Shown: positions 33,591-43,176 of the stretch, in pieces
Position numbering within the stretch: the stretch's first letter is position 1
Layout: each line of letters starts with the position of its first letter
Assembly: GCF_014337215.1 (NCBI RefSeq)
Contig: NZ_CP060635.1
Location: forward strand, 1,191,501-1,255,500
DNA: 64,000 bases
Direction: 5' to 3'
From: Wansuia hejianensis
Lineage (GTDB): Bacteria > Bacillota > Clostridia > Lachnospirales > Lachnospiraceae
Program-made: the position numbers and the translations under genes
Notes under the pieces: model-generated
The model's input: the letters and a program-made list of their open reading frames with translations, nothing else
What the model was told of the DNA's origin: nothing
Databases searched by the model: none

Positions 33591-34949
33591 TCATATCCCG
33601 ACATGCGCCTGCCTTTTTATTTGACGTTTCTTCCAAATCATCCGAAACAAATACAGCAACAGCAGCAGCACCCAGGAAAAAGCCTCTGCGTAAGCGATTA
33701 CCATATTTCCAAACAGGGCTGCAAGTGCATAGGATGCAGCGATGCGGAAGCCCAATGACAGAATTCCGGCAATGCTGGAATAGAGAACATCCCCCAGCCC
33801 CTCCAGATATCCCCGCATGGCATTCGCCAGTCCATAGAACACATAGAAGCCGGCGATCCGCCGGAAAAACTGTGTTCCAATTTCAGCCGCAGCCGCTCCT
33901 GCGCCAAAAAGCGCAATTAAATGTCCTCCCGTCGGAATAATCAGCAGCGTTAACAGCAGCGATACCACGGTCATCATAGCCGTACCTACTGCGAATATTT
34001 TCCTGGCCTTTTTGCCGTCTCCTCCACCATGGCTCTGGGCAGTCATCGTAGAAATCCCGGAGCCCAGGTTGATGATCGGAAGCAATATGATGGAATCCAC
34101 CCGATACGCCGTGGTGACAGCCGCCACGGTCTGCGTGCCAAAACCATTCATAAAATTCTGCAGCAGCAGGCTTCCAAAAGCACTGACGCTGGACTGTATC
34201 ATGGGCGGCAGTCCGAAATGGACGCCCTGCCTCAGCGCTCTTCTGCATATCACCCGTTTTCCCAGACGATAACGGAGTAAGGGATATTTTTTCACCGCAT
34301 AGATGATCAGAAATGCGGCCATGGCCGCCTGTGAGAGAACAGAGGCTGCCGCCGCTCCTTCCACCCCCCAATGCAGGAAGGCCACGAACAAAATGTCTAA
34401 CCCAACATTGATGGCTGAGGAAAAAAGGATTGCCAGGAAAGGCGCCCGGCTGTCACCGATCCCGCGAAGCGCGGCGGCATAGACATTATACACAGCAAGA
34501 AAAGGGATGCCCGCAAAAATAATCTTCAAATAGCTCCCCGCCAGCAGCACCGTATCCCGAGTGGTGTGGAGCAGGCCGAGAAGTGGAAAAGCCGCCGCAA
34601 TCCCCAGGGCTGAAAGTATTATAAATACACCGCCAAATACTATGGAAAACGTAGATAATATCTCAGGAATGTGTTCTGTCTCACCGCTGCCGTATTTCTG
34701 CGCGAACAGTATGGATAGCCCCAATGTAAATCCAGTGACCGCCATCAGATAAAAATTAATCACCGTAGTAGTGGCCCCGACAGCTGCCAATGCCAGCTCG
34801 CCCACCACATTCCCTACAATAAAAGCATCCGCCCAGTTATAGAGCTGTTGCAGCACTCCGCTCAGTATGAGCGGTAAGCTGAACTTTATCAGAATATATG
34901 CAATGCTTTCTGAGCAGCCTTCCCTGCTTGTAAATCTCATTCTTCTCAC
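33591..34949 (-). CDS. MATE-family efflux transporter
   Basis: 452 residues with twelve hydrophobic segments in two MatE halves. Begins ILIKFSLPLILSGVLQQLYNWADAFIVGNVVGELALAAVGATT, the usual start of DinF/NorM-like carriers. Expected to export drugs or metabolites by Na+ or H+ antiport; the substrate is not predictable. Monocistronic, ends 144 bp before rpsO on the same strand. Confidence 0.92.
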   Translation of the reverse strand: MRRMRFTSREGCSESIAYILIKFSLPLILSGVLQQLYNWADAFIVGNVVGELALAAVGATTTVINFYLMAVTGFTLGLSILFAQKYGSGETEHIPEILSTFSIVFGGVFIILSALGIAAAFPLLGLLHTTRDTVLLAGSYLKIIFAGIPFLAVYNVYAAALRGIGDSRAPFLAILFSSAINVGLDILFVAFLHWGVEGAAAASVLSQAAMAAFLIIYAVKKYPLLRYRLGKRVICRRALRQGVHFGLPPMIQSSVSAFGSLLLQNFMNGFGTQTVAAVTTAYRVDSIILLPIINLGSGISTMTAQSHGGGDGKKARKIFAVGTAMMTVVSLLLTLLIIPTGGHLIALFGAGAAAAEIGTQFFRRIAGFYVFYGLANAMRGYLEGLGDVLYSSIAGILSLGFRIAASYALAALFGNMVIAYAEAFSWVLLLLLYLFRMIWKKRQIKRQAHVGI

Positions 34950-35009
34950 CCCTGCCGCTGTAACTAAACTTTGACGGCACCATGTTTGCCTACCTCCATA
35001 AATAAAAAA

Positions 35010-35039
35010 ACCGTATGCAAATATAGCCTTGCATACGGT
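35010..35039 (-). terminator. Intrinsic terminator of the opp-rhamnosidase operon
   Basis: ACCGTATGCAA pairs perfectly with TTGCATACGGT; seven T follow on the minus strand. It lies about 70 bp past the rhamnosidase stop. Confidence 0.9.
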
Positions 35040-35110
35040 AGGTGCTCACCCGGTAACACTAAAGTATGTTTATACGATATCAAACTCCAGCAAATTTTAC
35101 AAGCATTTTT

Positions 35111-37222
35111 TCATAGATTGTTTCTGAACCTGCATTCTCCTTCAGCCTCATAGCACTGCCTTCCTATCAGTACTGTCGCGCCTATCCCTTCCGGCAGCTT
35201 TAACCGGTACTCGTCTCCCTGCCTGCATATTTCTATTCTTCCTTTCGGACTTTCCAGCCATACTGTTACCCATTCAATTTCCTCTGTAAAATTAGGTTTC
35301 AGAACCAGATGCCGGAACCCAGGCTGTACTCCTTCCAGGGAGATCCCTGCCAGTGCCTGATAAAACCATTTTGCGATCCCGGATCTCATATGATGGTTTA
35401 ATGAACCTCTCTTTCCATCCCAATGTTCCCACAGAGTCGCGCCCCCCTGTTCAGTCATATACACCCATCCGGGGCACTCCGGCTGAAGTGCCGTACGCAG
35501 GGCTTCTGAAAAATAACCGTACCGCGTGAGTTCTTCCAGCATATAGACAGAACTGAAAATTCCCGTACCAGCCCTGTACTGATTTTCTCCCAGAAGCGCC
35601 GCAAGTTCCGCCGCCCACCTTTTAGCCTCAGCCTTTGAGCCGGCAAGATCAAAATGAAGCGCCGATGCCAAATAGCTGATATTTCTGTCCTGTCTGACGC
35701 CATATTCCCTTCGGAGAGCTTTCCTGGCAGATTCCGCCTGCTCTTTGTATATTTCAGCTTCCCGGTACTTGCCCAATGCACAGCTGATCTGACTCATGAG
35801 CTGTTGTATCTCTTTCAGGTGTCCCGTCAGCATCATCCCGTCCGGACAGACCGGAACTCCCTCCATCGGCAGAAAATCTCCCAGCCCGCTTTCACAAATA
35901 CCCTTTTCATCACAAATCCAGGGCAGGTAATCCATATATTTTTTCATAGCGGGATACCAGCGCTTCAGCCATCCTGTTTTTCCTGTGTATACGTAAAGCG
36001 CCCATGGTATGCGGAACAACGCGCCATCCCAGGTAGGGCCGCTCTGAAAATTATAGCCGTATACGCTTGTAGGCGCTATACATGGCAGCTGTCCGCTGGG
36101 CCATTGACAATCCGCAACAGCATCCAAATAATGCCTGTAGATTTTTTCCATATCAAACTGCAGCAGAGCCTGTTCGCAAGAGGCATGAGCATCTCCCAGC
36201 CATCCGTTTTTCTCTCTGTGGGGACAGTCTGTGATCGTATGGTGCAGATTACTGAGTGTCGAATTCCGGACAGCTTCCATAATTCGGTTCACGCGGCTGT
36301 CAGAACACTGAAACCCTCCTCTCTCCTTTACGTAAGTATGAAAGCTGCGGGCTGTTACGTTTTCAATTCTGCATTCCCCTCTGACTTCTGCATAACGGAA
36401 CCCTTTATATGTAAAATCGCTCTGAAACACTTCCGGCCCTGCCCCTGACAGCGTGTACTCATCCACTTGTATCCTGGGAATCTCCGGATGACGTTTGATC
36501 CACCTTTGATCAATTTTGCCATCTTCATTCAGACGTTCACCGTATATTACCGCCAGTTTACTGCCCTTTTCCCCACTGACAGTGATTCTGACATCTCCCG
36601 CCATATTTTTCCCAAAATCATACACCCGGCCCAACACGCGCTTCGGCTGCAAATATTCTTCAATCCGGATCGGAGGAATCGTCTGTTCCTTCAGCTGTCC
36701 GCCTGGTCCCTTGGCAATAACTGCGGGAAGATATTCCTCTTCTTCTCTGGATGCATCATAGGACACTCCCAGCCTCAGAGAGTTAAACACCCACCTGCTT
36801 CCGCGGCATTTCCAATCCTTACCTGATGCCAGCAGCACTTTCTCCTTAGTCAGCAGCTGGCACAGAAGCACCGGCCGCATTTTCCAGGACGCATGTTCAA
36901 AATCAAAGCTGTCCTCCCCCGGTTCGTGAAACCAGCCGTTCCCCACCGTCACTTCTAAAATATTTCTACCTTCTTTCAGCAATGCAGATACTGGATACCT
37001 GTTATAATAAACAGATTTCGTATAATTGGAAAACGCGGGCTGCAGCAGCGCGTCTCCCACCCTCACCCCGTTGAGCCTGGCTGAATAAAATCCCAGGCCG
37101 CTAATCTCCAGAACAGCCCCGCCGGGAATTCGGTCCAGCAAAAATTCCCCAAGAAATTCCGGAGCTGTATTTTCTCCGCACCAGGGACATTCTATCCATT
37201 TTCCGAACCACAATTTCCGCAT
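35111..37222 (-). CDS. GH78 alpha-L-rhamnosidase
   Basis: 703 residues without signal peptide, so probably cytoplasmic. N-terminal beta-sandwich region (FYSARLNGVRVGD, then NGWFHEP), a second beta domain with YDFGKNMAGDVRITV, then the (alpha/alpha)6 catalytic barrel with TITDCPHREKNGWLGDAH, the GH78 acid-site block, and QGGATLWEHWDGKRGSLNHHMRSG near the end. It would release L-rhamnose from short rhamnosides imported by the transporter encoded just upstream. ATG 37222 is preferred because of the upstream AGGAGAAGGAG; an ATG at 37255 overlaps the oppF stop. Confidence 0.9.
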   Translation of the reverse strand: MRKLWFGKWIECPWCGENTAPEFLGEFLLDRIPGGAVLEISGLGFYSARLNGVRVGDALLQPAFSNYTKSVYYNRYPVSALLKEGRNILEVTVGNGWFHEPGEDSFDFEHASWKMRPVLLCQLLTKEKVLLASGKDWKCRGSRWVFNSLRLGVSYDASREEEEYLPAVIAKGPGGQLKEQTIPPIRIEEYLQPKRVLGRVYDFGKNMAGDVRITVSGEKGSKLAVIYGERLNEDGKIDQRWIKRHPEIPRIQVDEYTLSGAGPEVFQSDFTYKGFRYAEVRGECRIENVTARSFHTYVKERGGFQCSDSRVNRIMEAVRNSTLSNLHHTITDCPHREKNGWLGDAHASCEQALLQFDMEKIYRHYLDAVADCQWPSGQLPCIAPTSVYGYNFQSGPTWDGALFRIPWALYVYTGKTGWLKRWYPAMKKYMDYLPWICDEKGICESGLGDFLPMEGVPVCPDGMMLTGHLKEIQQLMSQISCALGKYREAEIYKEQAESARKALRREYGVRQDRNISYLASALHFDLAGSKAEAKRWAAELAALLGENQYRAGTGIFSSVYMLEELTRYGYFSEALRTALQPECPGWVYMTEQGGATLWEHWDGKRGSLNHHMRSGIAKWFYQALAGISLEGVQPGFRHLVLKPNFTEEIEWVTVWLESPKGRIEICRQGDEYRLKLPEGIGATVLIGRQCYEAEGECRFRNNL

Positions 37223-37251
37223 ATTTCTTTGCTTCTCCTTCTCCTGTACAT

Positions 37252-38262
37252 TCATGGCTGCTCTGCAAAATGACAGGCCACCAGATGTTTTTCATCAGTT
37301 TTTAACGGCTTCAATTCCGGCTCCCGCCGGGTACAGATTTCGCGGCACTGCTCACAACGCGTGTGGAACCGGCACCCGGCAGGCGGATTCGCGGGCGAAG
37401 GTACGTCCCCTTTCAGAATAATACGCCCGCGGCGTTCCTGCAGCACCGGAGATGGTACAGCCGATAGCAGCGCTCTGGTATATGGATGCACCTGGCGGCG
37501 GTACAGCTCCCCAGAATCTGCCAGCTCCACAATTTTCCCCAGATACATAACAGCCACACGGTCGCTCATATACTGGACTACGCTGAGATCATGTGCGATG
37601 AAAATATATGTGAGCTGAAATTCTCTCTGCAGCTTTCTCATAAGATTCATGAGCTGAGCCTGTATCGAAACATCCAACGCCGAAACAGGTTCGTCACATA
37701 CCATCATTTCCGGATTTAACGCCAGAGCCTTCGCGATACATATCCTTTGCCTTTGGCCTCCCGAAAATTCATGTGGATAGCGGTACATGTAATCCGGCTG
37801 CAGATTCACAGTCTCCAGTGCGCGGGCGATTTTTTCTTTTCGTTCCCTCCGGTCTCCGATCCCATGTATCCTCATGGGCTCATCAAACGCATGATATATA
37901 TTCATTCTCGGATTCAGAGATGCATAAGGGTCCTGAAAAACCATCTGAACACGCCTGCGGGCGGAAAAGCTCTCCCGTTTATCCAGAGACAGAACATTCT
38001 TCATCCCTATTTCCTGTTCGTTTAAAAATATTTTACCTTCTGTCGGTATATGAAGCCTTACGATACATTTGCCCAGAGTACTCTTCCCGCACCCGGATTC
38101 ACCCACCAGCCCCAGCGTCTCTCCTTTATAAATGGAAAAAGAGACATCATCCACAGCTTTTACATAACCGACAGTCTTTTTCAGCGCCCCGCGGCTGATC
38201 GGATAATATTTTTTCAGATGCTCCACCCTCATTAATTCCTGATGCTTCTGTTTCTGAATCAT
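37252..38262 (-). CDS. oppF: Opp/Dpp-type ABC transporter ATPase (OppF-like)
   Basis: 336 residues. Walker A GESGCGKSTLGK near 54-65, signature FSGGQRQRICIAKAL, Walker B MMVCDEPVSALDVS and an H-loop Asp-His. The C-terminal oligopeptide extension has CRFHTRCEQCREIC, the four-Cys pattern typical of this subfamily (an Fe-S or metal site). Second ATPase of the pair with oppD. Last transporter gene before the rhamnosidase. Confidence 0.93.
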   Translation of the reverse strand: MIQKQKHQELMRVEHLKKYYPISRGALKKTVGYVKAVDDVSFSIYKGETLGLVGESGCGKSTLGKCIVRLHIPTEGKIFLNEQEIGMKNVLSLDKRESFSARRRVQMVFQDPYASLNPRMNIYHAFDEPMRIHGIGDRRERKEKIARALETVNLQPDYMYRYPHEFSGGQRQRICIAKALALNPEMMVCDEPVSALDVSIQAQLMNLMRKLQREFQLTYIFIAHDLSVVQYMSDRVAVMYLGKIVELADSGELYRRQVHPYTRALLSAVPSPVLQERRGRIILKGDVPSPANPPAGCRFHTRCEQCREICTRREPELKPLKTDEKHLVACHFAEQP

Positions 38263-38264
38263 AG

Positions 38265-39260
38265 TTAGCTCTCCTTATATCTCAGACACCTCACCTGATG
38301 GCCATCCGCCATGCATATAACCTCTGGCATCTCCTGCCAGCAGCGCCCGCAGGCTGACCCGCACCGTTCCACAAATTCACAGTGCCTGAAGACTGTCGAT
38401 GCGTCCGGGGTTGCGCCTGGTATTGTCATCAGCTCTCTGTCCCTGTCCATGCCGATCACCGGCACGGAACGCATCAACGCTTTTGTGTAAGGATGAAGAG
38501 GGTTTTCGAAAATCTGCTCTAATGTGCCATATTCTACCACCTTCCCCAGATACATGACAGCCACTTCTTCGCAGGCCTCAGCTACAATCCCCATATTGTG
38601 AGTGATCAGGACAATAGAAGTCCCGTGTTTTCTCTGCATATCTTTCATCAGCTCTAAAATCTGGGCCTGTATAGTAACATCCAAAGCGGTCGTCGGCTCA
38701 TCTGCAATCATGATCCGTGGATTGCAGATCATTGCAATGCCGATCATGACTCTCTGTTTCATTCCCCCAGAAAACTGATGTGGATATTCCCCGCACCTCC
38801 TTTCCGCATCCGGAATGCCAAGCTCTTCCAGCATGGCGACAATCCGTTTCTTCCTCTCCCCTTTCGTAAGCTTCTCATGGCGGATCAGATTTTCTTCCAT
38901 CTGCCTCCCCACAGTATAAACCGGATTCAGAGATGACATAGGATCCTGAAAAATCATAGAGATTTCCTTGCCCCTCAGACTCCTCATCATTTTCCCGTTC
39001 CGTTTCAGCTGTTCCAGCCTTATATCCCCTTTCGGCCCATGGTAAATTACACTTCCGCCGGTAATATTCCCTGATCTGGGCAGAAGCTGCATAATTGAAT
39101 GAGCGCTCGCGCTTTTCCCACAGCCGGATTCTCCGACAATTCCAAGAGTTCTGCCTTTTTTCAATTCAAAGCTCACATCGTTGACCGCGTTAACGATTTT
39201 TCTGCCTACTCTAAATTTTGTCTGCAGATGCTTCACCTGCAAGATCACATCCTGATTCAT
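38265..39260 (-). CDS. oppD: Opp/Dpp-type ABC transporter ATPase (OppD-like)
   Basis: 331 residues. Walker A GESGCGKSASAHS, signature FSGGMKQRVMIGIAM, Walker B IMIADEPTTALDV, and the C-terminal Cys-containing extension CEFVERCGSACGRC. Energises the membrane pair oppB/oppC. The start is ATG 39260; GTG codons at 39266-39269 are possible. Stop is 2 bp from the oppF start. Confidence 0.93.
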   Translation of the reverse strand: MNQDVILQVKHLQTKFRVGRKIVNAVNDVSFELKKGRTLGIVGESGCGKSASAHSIMQLLPRSGNITGGSVIYHGPKGDIRLEQLKRNGKMMRSLRGKEISMIFQDPMSSLNPVYTVGRQMEENLIRHEKLTKGERKKRIVAMLEELGIPDAERRCGEYPHQFSGGMKQRVMIGIAMICNPRIMIADEPTTALDVTIQAQILELMKDMQRKHGTSIVLITHNMGIVAEACEEVAVMYLGKVVEYGTLEQIFENPLHPYTKALMRSVPVIGMDRDRELMTIPGATPDASTVFRHCEFVERCGSACGRCWQEMPEVICMADGHQVRCLRYKES

Positions 39261-39275
39261 ATTCACCACCCGCCT

Positions 39276-40145
39276 TTATGTAGGGTCCAGTACGTCCCGA
39301 AGTCCATCCCCCAGAAAGTTAACTCCCAGCACAAACAGAGAGATTGCCACACCCGGCCCGATCCACATAACCGGGTAATTCTGTATCACTGTCAGATTTT
39401 TTGCCGCATTCAGAATATTGCCCCAGGTGGGAATATCCGCAGGTACCCCGATATTCAGAAAGCTGAGCGCAGACTCCTGCAGAAGATATCCGGCAGTTAA
39501 AAGTGTTACATTGACGATCACCGGTCCAATGGTATTCGGAAGCATATGTCTGAACATGATAGAACTGTTACCGATCCCATTAGCACGACAGGATTCAATG
39601 AAAGGCTCCTCCTTCAGTGAAAGTATCCGGCTTCTTACAAGGCGATAGATGCTGGTCCAGCCCGTCAGGGCGAAAATCAAAATCAGATTTCCAATCCCCT
39701 GACCTACAAATCCCACAAGTATAAATATCAGCAAGGTCTGTGGAAAGGCTGTAAATATTTCAGAAATATACACAATAACAGCATCTAGCCTTTTGCCAAG
39801 ATATCCTGAGATGCATCCGAGAACCACACCTATGACCGCGGTAACCGCAGCGCTTACAAATCCCACAAAGATAGACACCCTTCCCCCGTAAAACAGCCTG
39901 GTCAGCAAATCACGGCCCAGCTGATCGGTTCCCAGCAGATGAGCCCCGGACGGAGCCTGATACCGGTTGGCAGTGTCCAGCGCATTTGGGTCATAAGGTG
40001 TCAGGACCGGCGCCAGCAGAGACACAACCAGAATCAGAATAATTAATATCAAACCAATTATGGCGAGACGGTTTGTCATAAATTTATAAATATTTCTTTT
40101 TGCCAGATCTGATTTAGCTGCTCTTCCGGCCTTCTGCTTCTTCAT
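39276..40145 (-). CDS. oppC: Opp/Dpp-type ABC permease (OppC-like)
   Basis: 289 residues, six membrane helices. Begins with a basic tail (MKKQKAGRAAK) and carries NRYQAPSGAHLLGTDQLGRDLLTRLFYGGRVS, the usual signature of OppC, plus the EAA-type loop near 180-200 (ESCRANGIGNSSIMFRHMLPN). ATG 40145 is set by AGGAGG six bases ahead. Starts 13 bp after oppB. Confidence 0.93.
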   Translation of the reverse strand: MKKQKAGRAAKSDLAKRNIYKFMTNRLAIIGLILIILILVVSLLAPVLTPYDPNALDTANRYQAPSGAHLLGTDQLGRDLLTRLFYGGRVSIFVGFVSAAVTAVIGVVLGCISGYLGKRLDAVIVYISEIFTAFPQTLLIFILVGFVGQGIGNLILIFALTGWTSIYRLVRSRILSLKEEPFIESCRANGIGNSSIMFRHMLPNTIGPVIVNVTLLTAGYLLQESALSFLNIGVPADIPTWGNILNAAKNLTVIQNYPVMWIGPGVAISLFVLGVNFLGDGLRDVLDPT

Positions 40146-40158
40146 ATTCATCCTCCTC

Positions 40159-41121
40159 TTAGCCCTCAAACTGTACTCTGGGATCCAGTAGGGCTGTAAT
40201 TATATCCGACAGAAAGCTTACCAGGAGGATCACGGCGGCTATAATGAAGGTAGACATCATGACCACCGGCATATCTCCTCCAGATATGGCGCTCAGCAGC
40301 ATATTGCCCATTCCCGGATAATTAAACACACTTTCTATTACGACCGTCCCGCTCACGAGAATTGGGATCCGGAATACAATGATTACCATAATCGGAATCA
40401 GCGCATTCCGAAAGCCGTGCTTGAGATTCACACTAAATTCGGACAGCCCTTTACTTCTGGCCGTTTTTATGTAATCCTTATTCAGTACATCCAGCATGGA
40501 ACTTCTGGTAAAGCGCATGAGCGTGGCCGTATAGGAAATCCCAAGGCACAAAACTGGAAGCACCAGATATTCGATCCGCTCATAAAAAGCCTCCTGTCCC
40601 GGAGCCATTCTCCCTCCTGTGGGAAACCATTTCAAATGGATGGCAAAAATCAGGATGGCCGCCATGCCCAGAAAAAATTCCGGTACTGACACTCCGATCA
40701 TCCCCAAAAAGCTGCTGGCATGATCAAAAGCCGTATTCTGTTTGACCGCCGCCAGAAAACCCAACGCCAGCCCGAAGACCGTAGCGACCAGAAGCCCCAG
40801 ACCTGCCAATTCCAGAGTCGCCGGCAGCCTTTGCGCCAACATCTGGCCAATACTGCTGCCATTCACCTGACTGTATCCGAAATCTCCCCGCAGCATCTTT
40901 CCCATCCAGGTCAGATACTGCACCGGCAGAGGGTCATTGAGTCCCAGACTCTCACGCAATTCCTCCAGCTGTGCCGGGGACATATTCGCGTACGCATCCG
41001 GTGAAATCGTCCGAGTTATGGGATCCCCGGGAACCATCTGCAAGCCGACGAATATTATCAGAGAAATAATCAGTAATTTCGGAATCAGAGAAATCAGCCT
41101 TTTAAAAAAATACTTTGTCAT
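40159..41121 (-). CDS. oppB: Opp/Dpp-type ABC permease (OppB-like)
   Basis: 320 residues with six membrane helices. N-terminal KRLISLIPKLLIISLIIFV and VPGDPITR, DFGYSQVNGSSIGQML, EAA-loop ARSKGLSEFSVNLKHGFRNALIP, all typical of OppB. ATG 41121 is chosen because GAGGAAAGGA lies just ahead. Follows the binding-protein gene by 77 bp. Confidence 0.93.
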   Translation of the reverse strand: MTKYFFKRLISLIPKLLIISLIIFVGLQMVPGDPITRTISPDAYANMSPAQLEELRESLGLNDPLPVQYLTWMGKMLRGDFGYSQVNGSSIGQMLAQRLPATLELAGLGLLVATVFGLALGFLAAVKQNTAFDHASSFLGMIGVSVPEFFLGMAAILIFAIHLKWFPTGGRMAPGQEAFYERIEYLVLPVLCLGISYTATLMRFTRSSMLDVLNKDYIKTARSKGLSEFSVNLKHGFRNALIPIMVIIVFRIPILVSGTVVIESVFNYPGMGNMLLSAISGGDMPVVMMSTFIIAAVILLVSFLSDIITALLDPRVQFEG

Positions 41122-41198
41122 ACAACAATCCTTTCCTCGAAACAGCCCGGAAATCTTCTCCCGCACAGGCCTTTTGCATTTCACCTGATATGTTTCAA

Positions 41199-42932
41199 CT
41201 ATTCTCTGAGCAGCTCCCAGTTTTCAAAGTGATATTCTCTCTGCTGCTGAAGATCCACATCAAATACGCTCATGTCCATTTTCAGCTTCGCGGTATTTAC
41301 AAGTACGACCTTGTTCAGCGCATAGATATCAGAATCATAGCAATTCTGCACATCGGCAAGCTGCAGCTTATCTCCGAGCACTTTCTTTTCTGTCTCATCC
41401 GAGCTTCCGATATATTCTTTATATAGCTTTCCAAATATTTCATTTCTCTCTTCGACATCACCGAAAATTTTATCTACATTCGCTCCGTCTGGCACAATAT
41501 AATAATAACCCAGTACGGGGTCAGCCTTATCTCCGCCGGCACAGTACATAATATCCCAGTTTTTTGTCTCGAATATCTGAGTCGCCGTATCACCGGTAAT
41601 CAGGAAAGGCTCACAGACAATTCCTGCCTCGGCAAAATTCTGTTTTATGATTTCCATAATATCAACCGTTGTCTGGTCATCATAATAATACAGAAGTCTG
41701 ACAGGTCGGCTGTAATCAAAGCCAGCCTCATCCAGCATTTTCTTAGCCTCTTCCACGTTTCGTTCAAAGATCGGGATATCCGCATTATACGCAGCGCTGC
41801 CCGGATTGATAATACTTGAAAGGGCCACCGCCTGTCCGTTGTACATACCCGCAATCGTCTCCTTATCAATCAGAAGATTCATTGCCTGACGCACTTCCGT
41901 TTTCAGCATGTCATCATTATACTTTCCGTCCTGGCTTTCGCCGCTGGTATTAAAGCGTAACTGGCGTACATAACTGGATGGAATCATAACGGATTCCATA
42001 TCCGTATTCTGACTTACAATATTGTCCGCTGTTGCCTTATCATTAACGGCATTTCCAAACGCATAATCAATTTCTCCAGCTGCACAGGCAGCTACAATCG
42101 CATCGTTTCCTCCGGTGGCATAGCTGGTAAACAACACATTCTTAATGGCGGCCCTGGGGCCATAATATGTCTCATTACGCACTGCTGTAAAATAGTTCGG
42201 AAAAGATACCTCATCGATCTGATAGGCCCCACACCCCACAGGTCTCTTCCAATAATCTTCATAAGTCGCCACTTCGCTCAGAGCAACGCCTTCAAAACAA
42301 TGTTTTGGCAGTATCTGAAGAGAACAAAGTCCCAGAAGCAGCGTGTTATCCGGCTGGGTCAGCTGCACAGTCACTTGATTTCCATCCACTGTAACGCCGC
42401 TGATGCTTTCACTGGTACCTCCTTTTACCTCGGCGGCTCCCTGAACGCTGGTAAAATAATTTGGATACATGGCTTTTGCATCAGCCAGGTACGCGTTCAT
42501 TGAAAATAAGACGTCTTCGCCTGTAACAGCTTCTCCGTCATGCCATTTAGCCTGATCTGACACATTAAATGTATAAGTCATCTGATCATCGCTGATTTCA
42601 ACTTCAGCAAGTTTCGGAATGTAGCTCATGTCGGTGTCCATTTTGATCAGCGTGTCAAATATCATCTGTGAGAACATGCACTGATCTTCATCCCAGGGAC
42701 ACTGGAACATCGTATCGGTACCATTGGAAGCAAACCATATAAGCTTTAAAGTCCCCGTCTCATTATAATTTACTGCTTCTGCACCAGCCATGCCGGAAGA
42801 TTCCTGCTGCTCCGAGCCGGAGTTTGTCGGGCTTGAACTGCTGCTTCCTCCATCCGCAGTTTTCCCGCAACCACTCAGTGCCATGCCCGCCATGACTGCC
42901 GCCATAAAAATTGAAACTATTTGTTTGCGCAT
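41199..42932 (-). CDS. oppA: Opp-type extracellular solute-binding lipoprotein
   Basis: 577 residues, SBP_bac_5 fold. Lipoprotein signal with lipobox ALSGC, Cys near 22, followed by a Ser/Gly-rich linker. Domain pattern: YTFNVSDQAKWHDGEAVTGEDVLFSM, PVGCGAYQIDEV and EVRQAMNLLIDKETIAGM. ATG 42932 follows AAGGAGG. First gene of the minus-strand operon, divergent from the YesM/YesN genes. The rhamnosidase at the end of the operon suggests that the ligand is a rhamnose-containing oligosaccharide rather than a peptide. Confidence 0.92.
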   Translation of the reverse strand: MRKQIVSIFMAAVMAGMALSGCGKTADGGSSSSSPTNSGSEQQESSGMAGAEAVNYNETGTLKLIWFASNGTDTMFQCPWDEDQCMFSQMIFDTLIKMDTDMSYIPKLAEVEISDDQMTYTFNVSDQAKWHDGEAVTGEDVLFSMNAYLADAKAMYPNYFTSVQGAAEVKGGTSESISGVTVDGNQVTVQLTQPDNTLLLGLCSLQILPKHCFEGVALSEVATYEDYWKRPVGCGAYQIDEVSFPNYFTAVRNETYYGPRAAIKNVLFTSYATGGNDAIVAACAAGEIDYAFGNAVNDKATADNIVSQNTDMESVMIPSSYVRQLRFNTSGESQDGKYNDDMLKTEVRQAMNLLIDKETIAGMYNGQAVALSSIINPGSAAYNADIPIFERNVEEAKKMLDEAGFDYSRPVRLLYYYDDQTTVDIMEIIKQNFAEAGIVCEPFLITGDTATQIFETKNWDIMYCAGGDKADPVLGYYYIVPDGANVDKIFGDVEERNEIFGKLYKEYIGSSDETEKKVLGDKLQLADVQNCYDSDIYALNKVVLVNTAKLKMDMSVFDVDLQQQREYHFENWELLRE

Positions 42933-43176
42933 ATCTCTCCTCCTTATTATTCCTGTGAATCCAGACGCTTGGTTTACCCGGGTACCATCCTCTGGTCTTG
43001 CTGGTAACTGCAGTTTATAAAATTCTTTTTTTAAAATCAATCATCAAATCAAAATCCATTAATATTTCGGAACAAATAGTTAGATATTATACTTTTTTCT
43101 TTCTATATTATATTGAATTTTAACTTTCTATTCGTTATTATAGTTTTAATGATTACCATCCTACGGGGGCCTGAAA
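42933..43176. promoter_or_regulatory. Divergent promoter region between oppA and the sensor kinase
   Basis: About 245 bp, strongly AT-rich around 43060-43150, with TATAAT-like boxes on both strands. Presumably contains the YesN-type regulator binding site; I cannot define it by eye. Confidence 0.5.

Noticed and set aside
36467..36826. Plus-strand frames of 80 to 260 codons inside the rhamnosidase and other minus-strand genes
   Set aside because: They overlap well-supported genes, lack ribosome sites and show no protein-family pattern.
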